A stretch of 42,546 bases of DNA, taken from the NCBI GenBank assembly GCA_905612265.1, contig CAJQRI010000019.1, forward strand, positions 1 to 42,546, given 5' to 3'. Positions 7,536 to 16,847 of this stretch are shown here, one piece after another. The translations under genes were made by a program, and so were the position numbers. The notes under the pieces were generated by a model, which saw only the letters and a list, made by a program, of their open reading frames with translations, had not been told where the DNA came from and searched no databases. The stretch comes from an uncultured Nitrospinota bacterium (GTDB taxonomy: Bacteria; Nitrospinota; Nitrospinia; Nitrospinales; VA-1). Within the stretch, counting starts at the first letter, position 1; the number at the start of each line of letters is the position of its first letter.

Positions 7536-8408
7536 TTATGGCGACAAAGTCTCAACAGAAATGCCGGGAACAGGCTTGGGTTTTTCGGGTTCGTTATTAT
7601 CTGTTTTCTCTGCCGGCAGGTTAAATGTTTCGCCTAGCCCGCGTTGTAGTTTGACATTCTGGTACTTATATTTAGCGCGGGAAAAATAGGTTTTCAATCC
7701 GGCAATACGGGTTTTGTCGGTAGGGTGGGTGGAGGCCCATTCTGGAGGCCCCTTATCTCCCTTGGCTTGGCTGAACCGTTTCCAGAACCGGATAGCTTCT
7801 TCTGGATCGTATCCGGCTTTAGCCATATAGACTAGTCCAATCTGGTCGGCTTCCCCTTCATCTCCACGGCTGAAAGGAAGAGTGATGCCATACATAATGC
7901 CCAGCCCTAAAGCACCCATAATAATACGTCTCTGAGTATTGTTTCGCAGGCTGATGCTGGCACCTATCATGGCTCCGCTGAGAAGCATTTGTTGCGACAT
8001 TCTTTGAGCTCCATGCCGGGCAATCACATGGGCGATTTCGTGACTCAATACGGTAGCCAGCCCCGCTTCATTTTCACAAATGCGTAGCATGCCTGTATAA
8101 ACCGCAACCTTCCCACCGGGCAGGGCGAAAGCATTTTTCTCTTCGGACTCGATCAACCGGAACTCCCATTCCAGTTTGGGCATGTCACTTACCTCTGCGA
8201 TTCGCTGACCCACACTCCGAAGCACTTGGTTCAGATGTGTGTTTATAGAATCCCTCTGGTTTTTAAGGGTTTGCTGGTAAGCCTGTTTGCCCAATGCAAT
8301 TTCCTGCGAAAGGGGAATGAGAATCAGAGCTTGCCGATCTGAAATCGGTGTGGTGGCACAGGCGGTCAAAAGAAAAACCACAAAAATAATTTTTAAAGAA
8401 TATTGCAT
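7536..8408 (-). CDS. M48-family metalloprotease lipoprotein
   Basis: A zinc metallopeptidase of family M48, the group of periplasmic or outer-membrane LoiP, YcaL and BepA that clear misfolded envelope proteins. The N-terminus is a lipoprotein signal with lipobox LLTAC (Cys17). The zinc site is HEIAH (123-127) with the third ligand in GEADQ (Glu186). The 290-residue length suits a short LoiP/YcaL-type member without TPR repeats. A Pro/Glu/Asn-rich tail follows residue 260. The residue after the lipid Cys is Ala, which in E. coli rules would favour outer-membrane sorting. It is divergent from rnhB with 52 bases between starts. The specific substrate is unknown. Confidence 0.92.
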   Translation of the reverse strand: MQYSLKIIFVVFLLTACATTPISDRQALILIPLSQEIALGKQAYQQTLKNQRDSINTHLNQVLRSVGQRIAEVSDMPKLEWEFRLIESEEKNAFALPGGKVAVYTGMLRICENEAGLATVLSHEIAHVIARHGAQRMSQQMLLSGAMIGASISLRNNTQRRIIMGALGLGIMYGITLPFSRGDEGEADQIGLVYMAKAGYDPEEAIRFWKRFSQAKGDKGPPEWASTHPTDKTRIAGLKTYFSRAKYKYQNVKLQRGLGETFNLPAEKTDNNEPEKPKPVPGISVETLSP

Positions 8409-8460
8409 AAATTAACTATAGAAGAACTTGGTGTGGTTTTCAATAGCACTCCGGTTGGGA

Positions 8461-9087
8461 ATGTCTTATGCTTTGCCGATGAAACGGGATTTGTGGAACT
8501 ATGAAATAAATGCGCGTGATCAGGGTTATCAGTTTGTTGCCGGAGTGGATGAGGCTGGGCGGGGTCCTTTAGCAGGACCTGTGGTTGCCGCCGCAGTAGT
8601 ATTGCCTATGGATGTGTTTCTTGAGGGTCTGGACGATTCCAAAAAAATTTCTCCTGCGAAACGTGACGAGCTGTTCCCAAAAATACAAAAGATGGTTCAT
8701 GGAATAGCCGTGGTAAGCACGAAAGTGATTGACGAAATTAACATTCTCCAAGCGGCGCGGTTGGCAATGAAACAGGCGGTGGAAAAATTATCATCAGACC
8801 CCGATCTGCTTCTCATTGATGGTAACCAGAAGATAGATTCGTCTATCGAGCAGTGGGTGATTGTGAAAGGAGACGCGAAAAGTTACTCCATAGCTGCTGC
8901 ATCCGTATTAGCAAAAGTCACCCGTGATCGTATTATGGAAGGCTATCATCATCTCTACCCGCAATATGAATTTGATCGACATAAAGGCTATGGGACGAAA
9001 TTGCATCGGGACTTGATTGCCGAGCATGGTCCTAGTCCTATCCATCGCCGAACCTTCAGAGGCGTCACTCAATATCTTAATCGTTAA
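8461..9087 (+). CDS. rnhB: Ribonuclease HII
   Basis: RNase HII nicks RNA-DNA hybrids and single ribonucleotides in DNA for repair. The type-2 signature VAGVDEAGRGPLAGPVVAAA is present, with catalytic Asp30 and Glu31. The other acidic residues are Asp120 in LLIDGN and Asp156 in AKVTRDRIM. The protein is 208 residues from the ATG at 8461; the ORF track extends 11 codons further to a TTG that has no family support. An ATG at 8479 is also possible. The gene is followed 5 bases later by recJ, and the two likely form a repair operon. Confidence 0.95.
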   Translation: MSYALPMKRDLWNYEINARDQGYQFVAGVDEAGRGPLAGPVVAAAVVLPMDVFLEGLDDSKKISPAKRDELFPKIQKMVHGIAVVSTKVIDEINILQAARLAMKQAVEKLSSDPDLLLIDGNQKIDSSIEQWVIVKGDAKSYSIAAASVLAKVTRDRIMEGYHHLYPQYEFDRHKGYGTKLHRDLIAEHGPSPIHRRTFRGVTQYLNR

Positions 9088-9092
9088 CACTT

Positions 9093-10835
9093 ATGGTTTC
9101 TTTATCAAATAAAAAATGGTGTTTAGCTGAACCGTCTTTAGAAACGGTGTCTTTGTTAGAACGTCAACTCCAGTTACCTACGGCGTTGGCAACGATTCTT
9201 ACTAATCGAGGAGTGACATCTGAGGAAACGGCCAAAGATTTTATAGAAGCAGATTTTGCTCGCCTACACGATCCATTTTTGATGAATGGAATGCGCGAAG
9301 CTGTTGACAGGGTGATTCAGGCATTGGAGAAAAAAGAAGCCATTACTGTATTCTGTGATTACGATGTAGATGGTGTCACCTCTGCCGCTTTTCTCACGCA
9401 TTTTTTCCGCGACTTGAATTGTCCAGTAGAGGCCTATTTACCAGAACGGCAGTCGGAGGGTTATGGCCTTAATTCCGCCGCTGTGCGCAAAATACGCGAA
9501 GGCGGGGCGAGGCTAATGATCACCGCCGATTGCGGCATTACTGGTGTTAAAGAGGTAGAGCTGGCGAATGAAATTGGACTGGATGTTATTGTGACCGACC
9601 ACCACCAAGTGGGGGAAGAAGGTCTGCCACCGGCCATTGCCGTGCTCAACCCGCATAGAGCCGACTGTGATTACCCTTATCGCTTTTTAAGCGGAGTGGG
9701 GCTCGCATTCAAACTAGCTATCGCAGTGCGAAACGGATTACATTCGGCAGGCTGGCCCAAGGAACGTCTGCCAAATTTAAAACGACATTTAGATTTGTTT
9801 GCTCTAGGTACCATTGCCGATGTCGCTCCGCTAACCGGTGAGAATCATATTCTGGCTCTGCATGGACTCGAAATGTTGTCCGTCAGCGCAAAACCCGGGT
9901 TGGTGGCTTTAAAAGAAACCGCAGGCATTATAGGGAATGTCGATGCGCGTTCTGTCGGTTTTGGTCTCGGTCCCAGACTCAATGCTGCAGGCAGACTGGG
10001 TCGGGCCGATAGCGGCCTACATCTGTTGACATCGACAAATCTAAAAGAAGCCAAAGTTCTGGCGCAGGAATTGGAAGCTACCAACAACGAGCGAAAAGAA
10101 ATTCAAGAAGAAACCGTGGCAGAAGCTGAGTCTATGTTCCGAGATGAAATCGACATTCAAGAAGATCGAGTGATCGTGCTGGCATCTGAAATATTTCATC
10201 CCGGAGTGATCGGAATTGCCGCGTCTCGTCTGGTCGAAAAATATCAACGTCCTACTGTCCTCATCGCTCTAGAGGGAGGGGAGGGAAAAGGGTCTGGACG
10301 CAGTATCCCAAAGTTTAATCTGTTTCGTGCATTCACTGATTGTGGTGAGCACCTCGTACAGTTTGGCGGACATGCCTACGCCGCGGGACTCACCATTAAA
10401 GAGGAACAGGTAGAAGGTTTCCGTAATGCCATGAACGAGGTGGGGCATAAGTATTTAACTGAAGAAGATTTGATTCCTGAGGTACGCGTGGATTCTGTTC
10501 TGAGGCTGGAAAAAATTGACCGATCTTTTTACAACCGGATGGCTTTGCTTGAGCCGTTTGGAGCTGAGAACCCTGTGCCTTGTTTTTTGTCGAAGGCCGT
10601 GAAACTTCAGGAAGTGAAATTAATTGGTAAGGAAAAAAATCATATCCGGTTCCGGGCAAAACAAGGGAAAAGCCAGGTTGAAGGGGTGGGTTTTGGTTTA
10701 GCCGAGGTGCTGGAGTCAGTCGATGTAACCACGGAACTTTTTGACATTGCCTATGAATTCAATCTCAACACTTGGAACGGCAGAGAAAAACTGGAGATTA
10801 AATTGGTAGATATTCGTATAGCAGAAAAACCTTAG
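9093..10835 (+). CDS. recJ: Single-stranded-DNA-specific exonuclease RecJ
   Basis: RecJ degrades single-stranded DNA 5' to 3' in recombination and mismatch repair. The 580-residue length is normal. DHH-domain motifs are CDYDVDGVTS (88-97), ITADCGIT (143-150) and TDHHQ (168-172). The DHHA1 region includes GGHAYAAGLT, and a C-terminal OB-like domain carries LEPFGAENPVPCF. The ATG at 9093 is 5 bases after the rnhB stop with no clear ribosome binding site, so coupling is likely. It ends 3 bases from the converging end of the ABC permease gene, so the two transcripts almost certainly overlap. Confidence 0.96.
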   Translation: MVSLSNKKWCLAEPSLETVSLLERQLQLPTALATILTNRGVTSEETAKDFIEADFARLHDPFLMNGMREAVDRVIQALEKKEAITVFCDYDVDGVTSAAFLTHFFRDLNCPVEAYLPERQSEGYGLNSAAVRKIREGGARLMITADCGITGVKEVELANEIGLDVIVTDHHQVGEEGLPPAIAVLNPHRADCDYPYRFLSGVGLAFKLAIAVRNGLHSAGWPKERLPNLKRHLDLFALGTIADVAPLTGENHILALHGLEMLSVSAKPGLVALKETAGIIGNVDARSVGFGLGPRLNAAGRLGRADSGLHLLTSTNLKEAKVLAQELEATNNERKEIQEETVAEAESMFRDEIDIQEDRVIVLASEIFHPGVIGIAASRLVEKYQRPTVLIALEGGEGKGSGRSIPKFNLFRAFTDCGEHLVQFGGHAYAAGLTIKEEQVEGFRNAMNEVGHKYLTEEDLIPEVRVDSVLRLEKIDRSFYNRMALLEPFGAENPVPCFLSKAVKLQEVKLIGKEKNHIRFRAKQGKSQVEGVGFGLAEVLESVDVTTELFDIAYEFNLNTWNGREKLEIKLVDIRIAEKP

Positions 10836-10838
10836 TGG

Positions 10839-13415
10839 TCACTCCACTCGCACGGCTTCTTTCGGGTTGAGATTGGCTGCCAGTCGGGCGGGGTAAAGTC
10901 CGGACAGTATCGAAACTCCCCAGAACATCGTCACCATGACCAGAATGAAGAGGTAAGGGAAATGGACCTGAATGGTCCATCCAAAAGATTGTTTGTTGAT
11001 CACGAAGATCAGGATATATGAAACAATTACCCCCGCTATAAACCCCATTACCGAACCGATCAGCCCCAGTATTCCAGCTTCGATCAAGACCATACGTTTA
11101 ACCTGCCCTTTGAATGCGCCGATGAACCTTAAAATTCCTATCTCCCTTTTGCGTTCTAAAATCAGCGATACCAATGTATTGAAAAGCCCCAGCACTGCCA
11201 CCAGTATGGCTATTATTTCCAGAGAATAGGTGATGGCAAAAGTTTTGTCGAACACTTCCAGCACCTGTTGTTTTAATTCGGAATTGGAACGGATGATGAG
11301 CCGGTGGTCTTTTAAAGTTTTAAGAATTTCTTTGCGTATGAAGTTCAATTGGGTTTTGTCTTCAAGATAAATAACAAAGCTGTTGATCTCTGTTTCTTCG
11401 TAATAGTTTAAAAATGTGGTGCGATCAAGAATAATGTATCCACGTTCGCGGGAATAATCGAAATAGATAGCAGCAACTTCCATTTGGGCTGGACCGTTGG
11501 GAGTTTGCAGTTCGATATTGTTTCCAATACTCACTTTGTGTTTGAGAGAGAAGGCTTCAGAAATCATAGCTCTATTCTGGTTGACCATAACTTGAGCAAG
11601 CTCTTGCGCTGGTGGACCAGTTTTGATAACCAGGTTGCCGTATTGAGAGAGCACGGAAAAATCACCCGTTGCCAGTACAACAGGAAGGTCGTTGTGAGTG
11701 ATGTCGAGGGCACGGAATTGATCAACTGCGGCAATGCCTTTAAGGGATTTCAGTCTCTCTACCGACTCTGATGGCAGGGTATGTTGGTAGTCGATATCTC
11801 TTCCTCCTGCTACACGGACAAACAGGTCGGCTCGTAATGTCTGGTCGATCCACACGATCACGGTTTGGCGAAAGCTATGCACCATGATCGACATGCTGAT
11901 GACCATCATGAACGCGATAGCCAGTGACGAGATGGCAAGAGCGTTACGCCCTACATTTTGTGAAAGGTTCATGCAGGCTAGAAGTCCTTCACCGCCAAAC
12001 CGGTTTTTAAATAAGAAATGCAGTCGGTCACGAGTCCAGAGTAAAACTGCGGGTGTTAACAAGGAAAGACTGAGGATGATTAAAAAGACTGAGAAAAACC
12101 CAAAATAAGGGAAGTTGTTAATGGGTGGCAGTTGCGTGCAGAGCGCAGAGAGCAGAACCACGATCAGGGCGGTTGTGTTTAAGCCCCGGCTTCCGCGAAA
12201 CAGTTTGAGATCATAACTACCACGCCGCATGACCGTGGTAGGAGGGGTAGTGGCTGCGTCCCAGGCGGGGATGAGAGCAGATATAAGGCTGAGCACGACA
12301 CCTAAAATAAAATAGGGACCCATCTTGCTCCACTGAAAATCCACTTCTGTGACATAGCTTGGCGCGTAAAGGTTGTTGACGGTGAGAGAAACAGCATCCA
12401 AAGAAAACTGAGCGAAAAAATATCCCAACCCGATTCCTAATACAGAGCCGATAGCACCGATGACTCCGGCTTCCAGAAAAAAGATCAATGCGATTAAGGC
12501 AGGTGTGGCGCCAATTGCGCGCAGGGTGCCGATCTCAACTCTTCGACGCACTACCGAAAGGGCGATCATGTTGTAGATCAGGTAGAGGGCGACCAGTAGA
12601 GCTACAAAACTTAAGGCCGTCAGGTTATATTGAAATGCCTGCAACATTTTTCCAATCTGACGGTTCTTACGTTGTGGGCGCTCAACTTTCATATGTCCGG
12701 GAATCAGGGCGGAGATTTTTTCCTGCATCGATTCGAAGTCGACTGAGTTTAGAAACTGGATGTCGATGCGATCCAATCGACCTATTTTGTCAAACGCATT
12801 TTGTGCCGCCGCGATATCCATTAGGGCGAAATTCCCGTTCAAGGCTTTAGCGATTCCTTTGTCTTCAAGTATCGCATTGACGTTGAGAGTTTTAACTTGT
12901 CCCTTTATCAGGAATTCGATGGTATCGCCGGGTTCAAAGTGGGTACCCGGCACGAATTTTTCAGGAAGAATAACTCCTGCTGGATCCATTATGAGCGGAA
13001 TCAATCCTTTCAGGTCTTTCTCTATAGTTTTGATAGAAAAGTCGCGGATGCCATTGTCCTGCAAAAGGTCGGTGCCGATGATCTCTACCACCTCGCCACT
13101 GGTCGACTCAACTCCATAACCCTCAATAACCGGGTAGGCTTTGATCTCATCTCTGAGCGTGTGGAGTTTTTCAAAAACCACTTCATCGAAAGCGATACCT
13201 TCAACCCGAATGACCGCATCGGCTCTACCTAAAACTAGGTCCACACTTTCGGTGAAAGACATCATGGTTTGCTGATTGGCTAGCCGGATGCTGAGGAACA
13301 CGGCAACTCCCACTGCCACGCCAAGGATGGTGATGGCAGTGCGAAACGGGTCTCGCAGTAAAGGACGCAGGATGAGTGCGGTGAACAGGTCTTTAAAATA
13401 AAGCAGAAAGCTCAT
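10839..13415 (-). CDS. ABC transporter permease, FtsX/MacB-like, YbbP-type
   Basis: An 858-residue inner-membrane permease with two FtsX domains. The order is TM1 (about 22-42), a periplasmic MacB-type domain (about 50-260), three helices (about 270-395), and two more (about 420-465). Then comes a second unit with one helix (about 490-515), a periplasmic domain and three final helices (about 725-850). This two-unit layout of about ten helices is that of YbbP; LolC/E and MacB are shorter with four helices. Known relatives export or extract lipids or hydrophobic compounds, and the cargo here is unknown. The start overlaps the ATPase stop (ATGA). No membrane-fusion protein gene is adjacent, which argues against a MacAB system. 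Confidence 0.88.
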   Translation of the reverse strand: MSFLLYFKDLFTALILRPLLRDPFRTAITILGVAVGVAVFLSIRLANQQTMMSFTESVDLVLGRADAVIRVEGIAFDEVVFEKLHTLRDEIKAYPVIEGYGVESTSGEVVEIIGTDLLQDNGIRDFSIKTIEKDLKGLIPLIMDPAGVILPEKFVPGTHFEPGDTIEFLIKGQVKTLNVNAILEDKGIAKALNGNFALMDIAAAQNAFDKIGRLDRIDIQFLNSVDFESMQEKISALIPGHMKVERPQRKNRQIGKMLQAFQYNLTALSFVALLVALYLIYNMIALSVVRRRVEIGTLRAIGATPALIALIFFLEAGVIGAIGSVLGIGLGYFFAQFSLDAVSLTVNNLYAPSYVTEVDFQWSKMGPYFILGVVLSLISALIPAWDAATTPPTTVMRRGSYDLKLFRGSRGLNTTALIVVLLSALCTQLPPINNFPYFGFFSVFLIILSLSLLTPAVLLWTRDRLHFLFKNRFGGEGLLACMNLSQNVGRNALAISSLAIAFMMVISMSIMVHSFRQTVIVWIDQTLRADLFVRVAGGRDIDYQHTLPSESVERLKSLKGIAAVDQFRALDITHNDLPVVLATGDFSVLSQYGNLVIKTGPPAQELAQVMVNQNRAMISEAFSLKHKVSIGNNIELQTPNGPAQMEVAAIYFDYSRERGYIILDRTTFLNYYEETEINSFVIYLEDKTQLNFIRKEILKTLKDHRLIIRSNSELKQQVLEVFDKTFAITYSLEIIAILVAVLGLFNTLVSLILERKREIGILRFIGAFKGQVKRMVLIEAGILGLIGSVMGFIAGVIVSYILIFVINKQSFGWTIQVHFPYLFILVMVTMFWGVSILSGLYPARLAANLNPKEAVRVE

Positions 13416-14095
13416 GTTATCTGATCGGTCAGTTTACCATCGCGAATTTCGAAATGGCGATTTCCGATGGCTGCGACCTGTGGGTTGTGAGTGACCATGA
13501 CCACAGTTGTTTTAAAATCGGTGGCGGCCTTTCGCATGAGGCCGATGATTTTCAGTCCGTTTTCCGAGTCGAGATTTCCGGTGGGTTCATCGGCAAGCAG
13601 GATGACGGGTTGATGAACCAAGGCACGGGCAATGGCGACGCGTTGCATCTCTCCTCCCGAAAGTTCAGCAGGGAAAGAATTGGCCCGGTGCCAGAGTCCG
13701 ACATAATCGAGCAGCGTTTTAATGCGCTCGCTATCGGTTCGGGATGAATGCGCCAGCAGAAGCGGCAGTTCTACATTTTCCATCACCGTGAGGGTTGGCA
13801 TGAGATTGAAAAACTGGAACACGAAACCGATTTCATTACGGCGCAGCAAAGTCAGCTCATGATCGGAAAAATCGGATACCTTGCGACCGTTGAGGATGAT
13901 TTGACCCTTGTCGGGTAGATCGAGCCCTGCCAGCAGGTTAAGCAAAGTGGTTTTTCCTCCGCCACTGGGGCCCATGATGGTGACAAAGTCTCCGGCATCA
14001 AGGCTCAGGTTCACCGCCTCCAATGCGGTCACCGGTTGCGATCCACTTTGGTAGGACTTGTACACGTCTATGAATTGAATGATTGGTGTGGTCAT
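13412..14095 (-). CDS. ABC transporter ATP-binding protein, LolD/YbbA family
   Basis: The 227-residue ATPase partner of the permease just downstream. Visible are Walker A GPSGGGKTT (42-50), the Q-loop region FVFQFFNLMP (91-100), signature LSGGEMQR (145-152), Walker B LLADEPTGNLDS (166-177) and the switch histidine in MVTHNPQ. The LLADEPTGNLD stretch and length place it with LolD, MacB and YbbA ATPases. Its stop overlaps the permease start by four bases. It starts with ATG 8 bases after a TATCAT box, so the mRNA leader may be nearly absent. Confidence 0.93.
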   Translation of the reverse strand: MTTPIIQFIDVYKSYQSGSQPVTALEAVNLSLDAGDFVTIMGPSGGGKTTLLNLLAGLDLPDKGQIILNGRKVSDFSDHELTLLRRNEIGFVFQFFNLMPTLTVMENVELPLLLAHSSRTDSERIKTLLDYVGLWHRANSFPAELSGGEMQRVAIARALVHQPVILLADEPTGNLDSENGLKIIGLMRKAATDFKTTVVMVTHNPQVAAIGNRHFEIRDGKLTDQIT

Positions 14096-14103
14096 GAGTT
14101 GAC

Positions 14104-14131
14104 ATGATATTTGAAATACTGTTCAGTCCAA
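14104..14131 (-). promoter_or_regulatory. Candidate promoter for the ABC pair
   Basis: On the minus strand TTGGAC (14126-14131) and TATCAT (14104-14109) are 16 bases apart. The -10 box ends 8 bases before the ATPase ATG and no ribosome binding site lies between, so a nearly leaderless transcript is suggested. Confidence 0.4.
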
Positions 14132-14323
14132 TATAACGCGTAGAGCCTCAGCAAACAATGAAGCATATCCTTTTCTTGTGCTCAAATTCTGTTGGCGGTT
14201 AATAGGGTTATAGCTTATTGCTTCCAAGGCGAGTGGAGCGTTGATCCTGTCGGGAGAATATGCTATGGATGGGCATGTAAATCCTTCAAAGTGAAGAAGT
14301 AGTTTTTATAGTGGAGTTATGGT

Positions 14324-15508
14324 ATGGCGATAGCGCAAAAAATCACCGGATTCATGGAAAATTCTTCTTGGATTCGTAAAATGTTTGAGGAAGGAATTCG
14401 GCTAAAAAAGGAGTTTGGTGAGGAAAATGTGTTCGACCTTTCTTTGGGGAATCCTGTAATAGAACCGCCGGAGGAGGTCCGAAAAGCGTTGATAGAAAGT
14501 GCGCTGGATGAATCTCACGGACTGCACCGCTATATGCCTAATGCCGGGTTGGCCGATGTGCGGGCGGTGATTGCTGAGTCCTTATCTCCTGAATGCAAGG
14601 TGGAGCTTTCGGCCAACGATGTGGTGATGGTTTGTGGTGCGGCGGGTGGACTCAATATTACTTTAAAGACTCTGCTCGATCCGGGTGATGAGGTAATTAT
14701 TTTTGCGCCTTATTTTGTGGAATATCTGTTTTATGCTGATAATCACGGCGGCAAGGCAGTGGCGGTGCCCACACTCGATGATTTCCGGCTGAATTTTGAG
14801 GCATTGCAAAATGCTCTCAACGAAAAAACCAAAGCGGTCATCATCAATTCCCCAAACAATCCGACAGGGGTGCTTTATTCGCGTCAGGAGTTGCAGGAGT
14901 TAGCTCGAGTGTTAAAAGCACATTCTGATAAACTCGGCAAAGCCGTTTACCTGATTTCAGACGATCCGTATAAAAAGATCACGTTTGATGGGGTGGAAGC
15001 GCCGAACATTATGGAGTTTTACCAGGACAGTATTTACATCACTTCACATTCCAAGGATATTGCCTTGCCTGGTGAGCGTATAGGATTTTTGGCGGTGCAT
15101 CCGCAATGCGAGTCTGCGGGGCTACTCATGGCGGGATTGATCTTTTGCAACCGGGTGTTGGGATTCGTCAATGCCCCGGCACTTATCCAGCGCGTAGTGA
15201 AACAGGTGCAAGGGGTGACGGTGGATGTGGAACAATATCGCCGTAAACGCGATTATCTATATAATGAACTAACCCGGATTGGCTATCAGGTGGTGAAACC
15301 GCAGGGAGCTTTTTATTTTTTTCCGAAATCTCCGTTGGAAGATGAGGTGGAGTTCGTTAAAAAACTGGCCGATAAAAAGGTGCTGGTGGTGCCAGGTAGA
15401 GGGTTTGGTCTTCCCGGATATTTCCGCATTTCCTATTGTCTTCCCGACTCGGTCATCGAAGGCTCAATTGCCGGGTTTGAAAAAGCCTACCATGAGTGCC
15501 AGGCATAG
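14324..15508 (+). CDS. Class I/II PLP-dependent aminotransferase
   Basis: A fold-type I aminotransferase of 394 residues. The PLP lysine is in ITSHSKDIALPGERIGF (Lys244). NSPNNPTG (175-182) is the family signature around the substrate-binding Asn, and VCGAAGGL (103-110) is the phosphate-binding loop. It belongs to the AspB-like broad group acting on amino acids and 2-oxo acids; the substrate cannot be read from sequence. The Gly/Ala-rich loop and the SHSKD motif resemble a poorly studied subgroup rather than classical aspartate aminotransferase. The ATG has GTGGAG upstream at acceptable spacing. It is transcribed toward moeB, 88 bases downstream. Confidence 0.9.
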   Translation: MAIAQKITGFMENSSWIRKMFEEGIRLKKEFGEENVFDLSLGNPVIEPPEEVRKALIESALDESHGLHRYMPNAGLADVRAVIAESLSPECKVELSANDVVMVCGAAGGLNITLKTLLDPGDEVIIFAPYFVEYLFYADNHGGKAVAVPTLDDFRLNFEALQNALNEKTKAVIINSPNNPTGVLYSRQELQELARVLKAHSDKLGKAVYLISDDPYKKITFDGVEAPNIMEFYQDSIYITSHSKDIALPGERIGFLAVHPQCESAGLLMAGLIFCNRVLGFVNAPALIQRVVKQVQGVTVDVEQYRRKRDYLYNELTRIGYQVVKPQGAFYFFPKSPLEDEVEFVKKLADKKVLVVPGRGFGLPGYFRISYCLPDSVIEGSIAGFEKAYHECQA

Positions 15509-15596
15509 CCCGATTGTCTGGAGAATCTTTTCTGGTAGAATTGAATCTAATCTGAATAAGAGAAATTAGTGATCGTTTTTTAAAGGATGGTTCGTT

Positions 15597-16751
15597 ATGG
15601 CTTTGACACAGGATCAAATTAACCGCTACAGCCGACATTTACTTTTGCCCGAGGTGGGGGTTGAGGGACAAGAAAAAATTTGTAATTCGAAGGTGCTTTT
15701 GATTGGCACGGGTGGACTGGGCTCGCCCTTGGCGCTGTATCTTGCGGCGGCCGGAGTGGGTAATCTGGGCTTGATAGATTTTGATGTGGTTGACCTCAGC
15801 AACTTGCAAAGGCAGGTAGCACATGGGGAGTCGACAGTCGGGAAATTGAAGGTGGACTCTGCCAAAGCTCGTATTGCCGATCTAAATTCCAGTATCAATG
15901 TGACCACTTACAACACGCGTTTGTCTTCGGAAAACGTGATGGAGATTTTTGCCGACTACGACATCATTGTTGATGGCACAGACAATTTTCCAACCCGTTA
16001 TCTTGCCAGCGATGCTTGTGTGTTGTTGAAGAAACCTTATATATATGGATGTATTCTGCGCTTTGAAGGCCAGGCTTCTGTGTTCGATTCCAGAACGGGT
16101 CCTTGCTACCGTTGTCTTTACCCGGCACCGCCGCCACCAGGTTTGGTACCCAGTTGTGCTGAGGGTGGAGTGATTGGAATTCTGCCAGGTATTGTCGGGC
16201 TGATTCAGGCGAACGAAGTCATCAAGCTGATATTGGATATAGGCGACTCGCTCGTGGGACGACTTTTACTGTTCGACGCGTTGAAGATGAAGTTCCGGGA
16301 AATGAAATTGCGCAAGGATCCGGCTTGCCCAATCTGCGGGGAGAACCCGACCATCACGGAGTTGGTCGATTATGAGCAGTTCTGCGGCATCGTGCCGGTT
16401 CAAGAATCTTCCGCCGATCTGGAGATGGAAATTGCTGTCGAGCAGGTCAAAAAAATGATGGATGAGAAGCATGTGTTCAAGCTGATCGATGTTCGGGAAC
16501 CGTCGGAATACAGTATCTGCAAAATTGAAGGGGCTACCCTGATTCCACTGGGCGATATTGAAGCTAAAGATACTACTTTATTGAATGGATTGAGTCCCGA
16601 TGACGAGATTGTACTTCATTGCAAGGCGGGGGTGCGTTCAATGAAAGCATTGAAAGCATTGGAGGAAATGGGTTTCCACAACCTGAAAAGCATGCGAGGC
16701 GGTATCAATGAATGGTCGGAGAAAATCGACTCTTCTGTCCCTCAGTATTAG
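15597..16751 (+). CDS. moeB: MoeB/ThiF-type E1-like adenylyltransferase with C-terminal rhodanese domain
   Basis: An E1-like enzyme (384 residues) that adenylates the C-terminal glycine of a ubiquitin-like sulfur carrier (MoaD or ThiS). The ATP site is IGTGGLGSP (36-44). Zinc cysteines are CYRC (170-173) and CPIC (244-247). Cys187 in PSCAEGG matches the thioester-position Cys of the family. Residues about 275-380 are a rhodanese domain with active-site loop HCKAGVRS (Cys342). This MoeZ/MOCS3-like fusion allows both adenylation and sulfur transfer. No MoaD, ThiS or CysO gene is in the window, so the partner (molybdopterin, thiamine or cysteine/tRNA sulfur) is unknown. The gene symbol denotes the family only. 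Confidence 0.92.
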   Translation: MALTQDQINRYSRHLLLPEVGVEGQEKICNSKVLLIGTGGLGSPLALYLAAAGVGNLGLIDFDVVDLSNLQRQVAHGESTVGKLKVDSAKARIADLNSSINVTTYNTRLSSENVMEIFADYDIIVDGTDNFPTRYLASDACVLLKKPYIYGCILRFEGQASVFDSRTGPCYRCLYPAPPPPGLVPSCAEGGVIGILPGIVGLIQANEVIKLILDIGDSLVGRLLLFDALKMKFREMKLRKDPACPICGENPTITELVDYEQFCGIVPVQESSADLEMEIAVEQVKKMMDEKHVFKLIDVREPSEYSICKIEGATLIPLGDIEAKDTTLLNGLSPDDEIVLHCKAGVRSMKALKALEEMGFHNLKSMRGGINEWSEKIDSSVPQY

Positions 16752-16762
16752 GAGCTACCTGC

Positions 16763-16791
16763 TTGACAAGGTGGTGGGAGGGGTTTAATGT
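16763..16791 (+). promoter_or_regulatory. Candidate promoter for the 123-residue hypothetical gene
   Basis: A perfect TTGACA (16763-16768) is followed after 17 bases by TAATGT (16786-16791). The -10 match is weak. The predicted leader would be about 50 bases. Confidence 0.35.
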
Positions 16792-16847
16792 TGAACGAAG
16801 CAAGGTGTTAATTTGTTTTTTTATCAGGAAAATGAAAGGGGGATTTA

